A stretch of DNA of 62,777 nt from assembly GCA_016208415.1 (NCBI GenBank), contig JACQYB010000007.1, forward strand, positions 36,210 through 98,986, in the 5' to 3' direction. The number at the start of each line of letters is the position of its first letter. Within the stretch, counting starts at the first letter, position 1. The notes under the pieces are model-generated. The model made no database searches. It was given only the letters and a program-made list of their open reading frames with translations, and was not told the DNA's origin. Source of the DNA: Betaproteobacteria bacterium. GTDB taxonomy: Bacteria; Pseudomonadota; Gammaproteobacteria; Burkholderiales; Rhodocyclaceae. Shown here in pieces: positions 62,609 through 62,777 of the stretch. The position numbers and the translations under genes were made by a program.

Positions 62609-62777
62609 ATGATCCTTGATTCCTCAGTTGACCGCTCATTTTCCCTCGGAAGGCCGCATGGAATTTGCGGTCCGTGCCTTCGCTCAAGCTCACCGGATGG
62701 GTGAGTCCGCTACGCGCCCGATTGCGCGCCTGCCGGGCCGTCTGGCGGCGTTGCTCCTCGTTGCGGGGGGCGGCCCC
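62609..62777 (+). mobile_element. Second copy of the MITE-like element (runs off the right edge)
   Basis: Starts ATGATCCTTGATTCCTCAGT, parallel to ATGATCCTGGAAACCTCAGT at 59774, and continues collinearly with TTGACCGCT, a TTTTC stretch, GATGGGTG, CGCTACGC and TGCTCCTC-TTGC. Roughly 65-70% similar by eye. The right terminal repeat lies beyond the window. A degenerate GC-rich segment (62565-62608) precedes it after the thiolase stop. Confidence 0.7.

Noticed and set aside
59875-62610. Very long open frame (about 900 codons) on the minus strand
   Set aside because: It is antisense to ivd and the thiolase, has low-complexity His/Gln/Gly-rich sequence and no domain; it results from high GC at third codon positions.

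Overview
The window comes from a GC-rich betaproteobacterium, most likely of the Rhodocyclales/Zoogloeaceae type (Thauera, Azoarcus or Zoogloea-like). The evidence is the core-gene order (yicC, gmk, rpoZ, spoT; rph, rdgB, hemW), a class I PHA synthase, an XrtB exosortase/PEP-CTERM exopolysaccharide locus, oxygen-independent ubiquinone genes ubiU-ubiV-ubiT behind an FNR-like box, and a MerR/LiuR-controlled isovaleryl-CoA dehydrogenase operon. The genus is an inference.

Positions 1-25450 are one leftward-transcribed exopolysaccharide/exosortase island. From its 5' side it holds three PEP-CTERM proteins (25450, 23974, 22739), EpsD, a fused EpsF-EpsG chain-length regulator/kinase, exosortase B and EpsI. 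Then come an O-antigen-ligase-like polymerase, a flippase, two GT4 glycosyltransferases, a ParB-like/methyltransferase fusion, an AsnB-type amidotransferase, a heparinase-like lyase, a FkbM-like protein, a hexapeptide acetyltransferase and an acyltransferase-3/SGNH protein that runs off the left edge. Together they would build, modify, flip, polymerise and length-regulate a polysaccharide, and sort PEP-CTERM proteins to the envelope. Such loci are linked to floc formation in related bacteria. The gene joints are peppered with toxin-antitoxin-type genes and their remnants: ORF6N, MNT/HEPN, an orphan XRE fragment, a decayed MNT/HEPN and DUF433/DUF5615. Next to the ORF6N gene lies a second, diverged 3' end of xrtB.

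Positions 25595-30704 hold a 5'-truncated queC, a YeeE/YedE sulfur transporter, two tRNA-Lys genes, a frameshifted S8 protease with a probable outer-membrane C-terminus, and a DUF3460 gene. Positions 30740-40603 are mainly core: spoT, rpoZ, gmk, a SAM methyltransferase, yicC, a Ser/Thr kinase with its PP2C phosphatase, rph, rdgB and hemW. A lower-GC two-gene insert follows (a 65-aa protein plus an SDH/ClpP-fold protease, 40746-41928). Then come trmB, thiG, thiS, a GDSL autotransporter, tRNA-Gly, a 5'-nucleotidase, a flavin reductase, argS, a SPOR protein, dsbA, an SDR oxidoreductase, ubiUVT, a flavocytochrome-c/sulfide-dehydrogenase-like pair, phaC, and a branched-chain acyl-CoA operon (liuR, thioesterase, ivd, thiolase).

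The most unusual structure is repetitive DNA interacting with genes. A GC-rich repeat family is inserted, apparently in frame, inside ivd and near the end of spoT, and its triple array supplies the hemW start codon. A 238-bp element with perfect 19-bp terminal inverted repeats overlaps both the thioesterase stop codon and the ivd start, and a second, partial copy lies at the right edge. Several genes (phaC, queC, the S8 protease, the DUF5615 toxin) carry apparent frameshifts or deletions. These need read-level checking, because assembly error cannot be excluded from the sequence alone.
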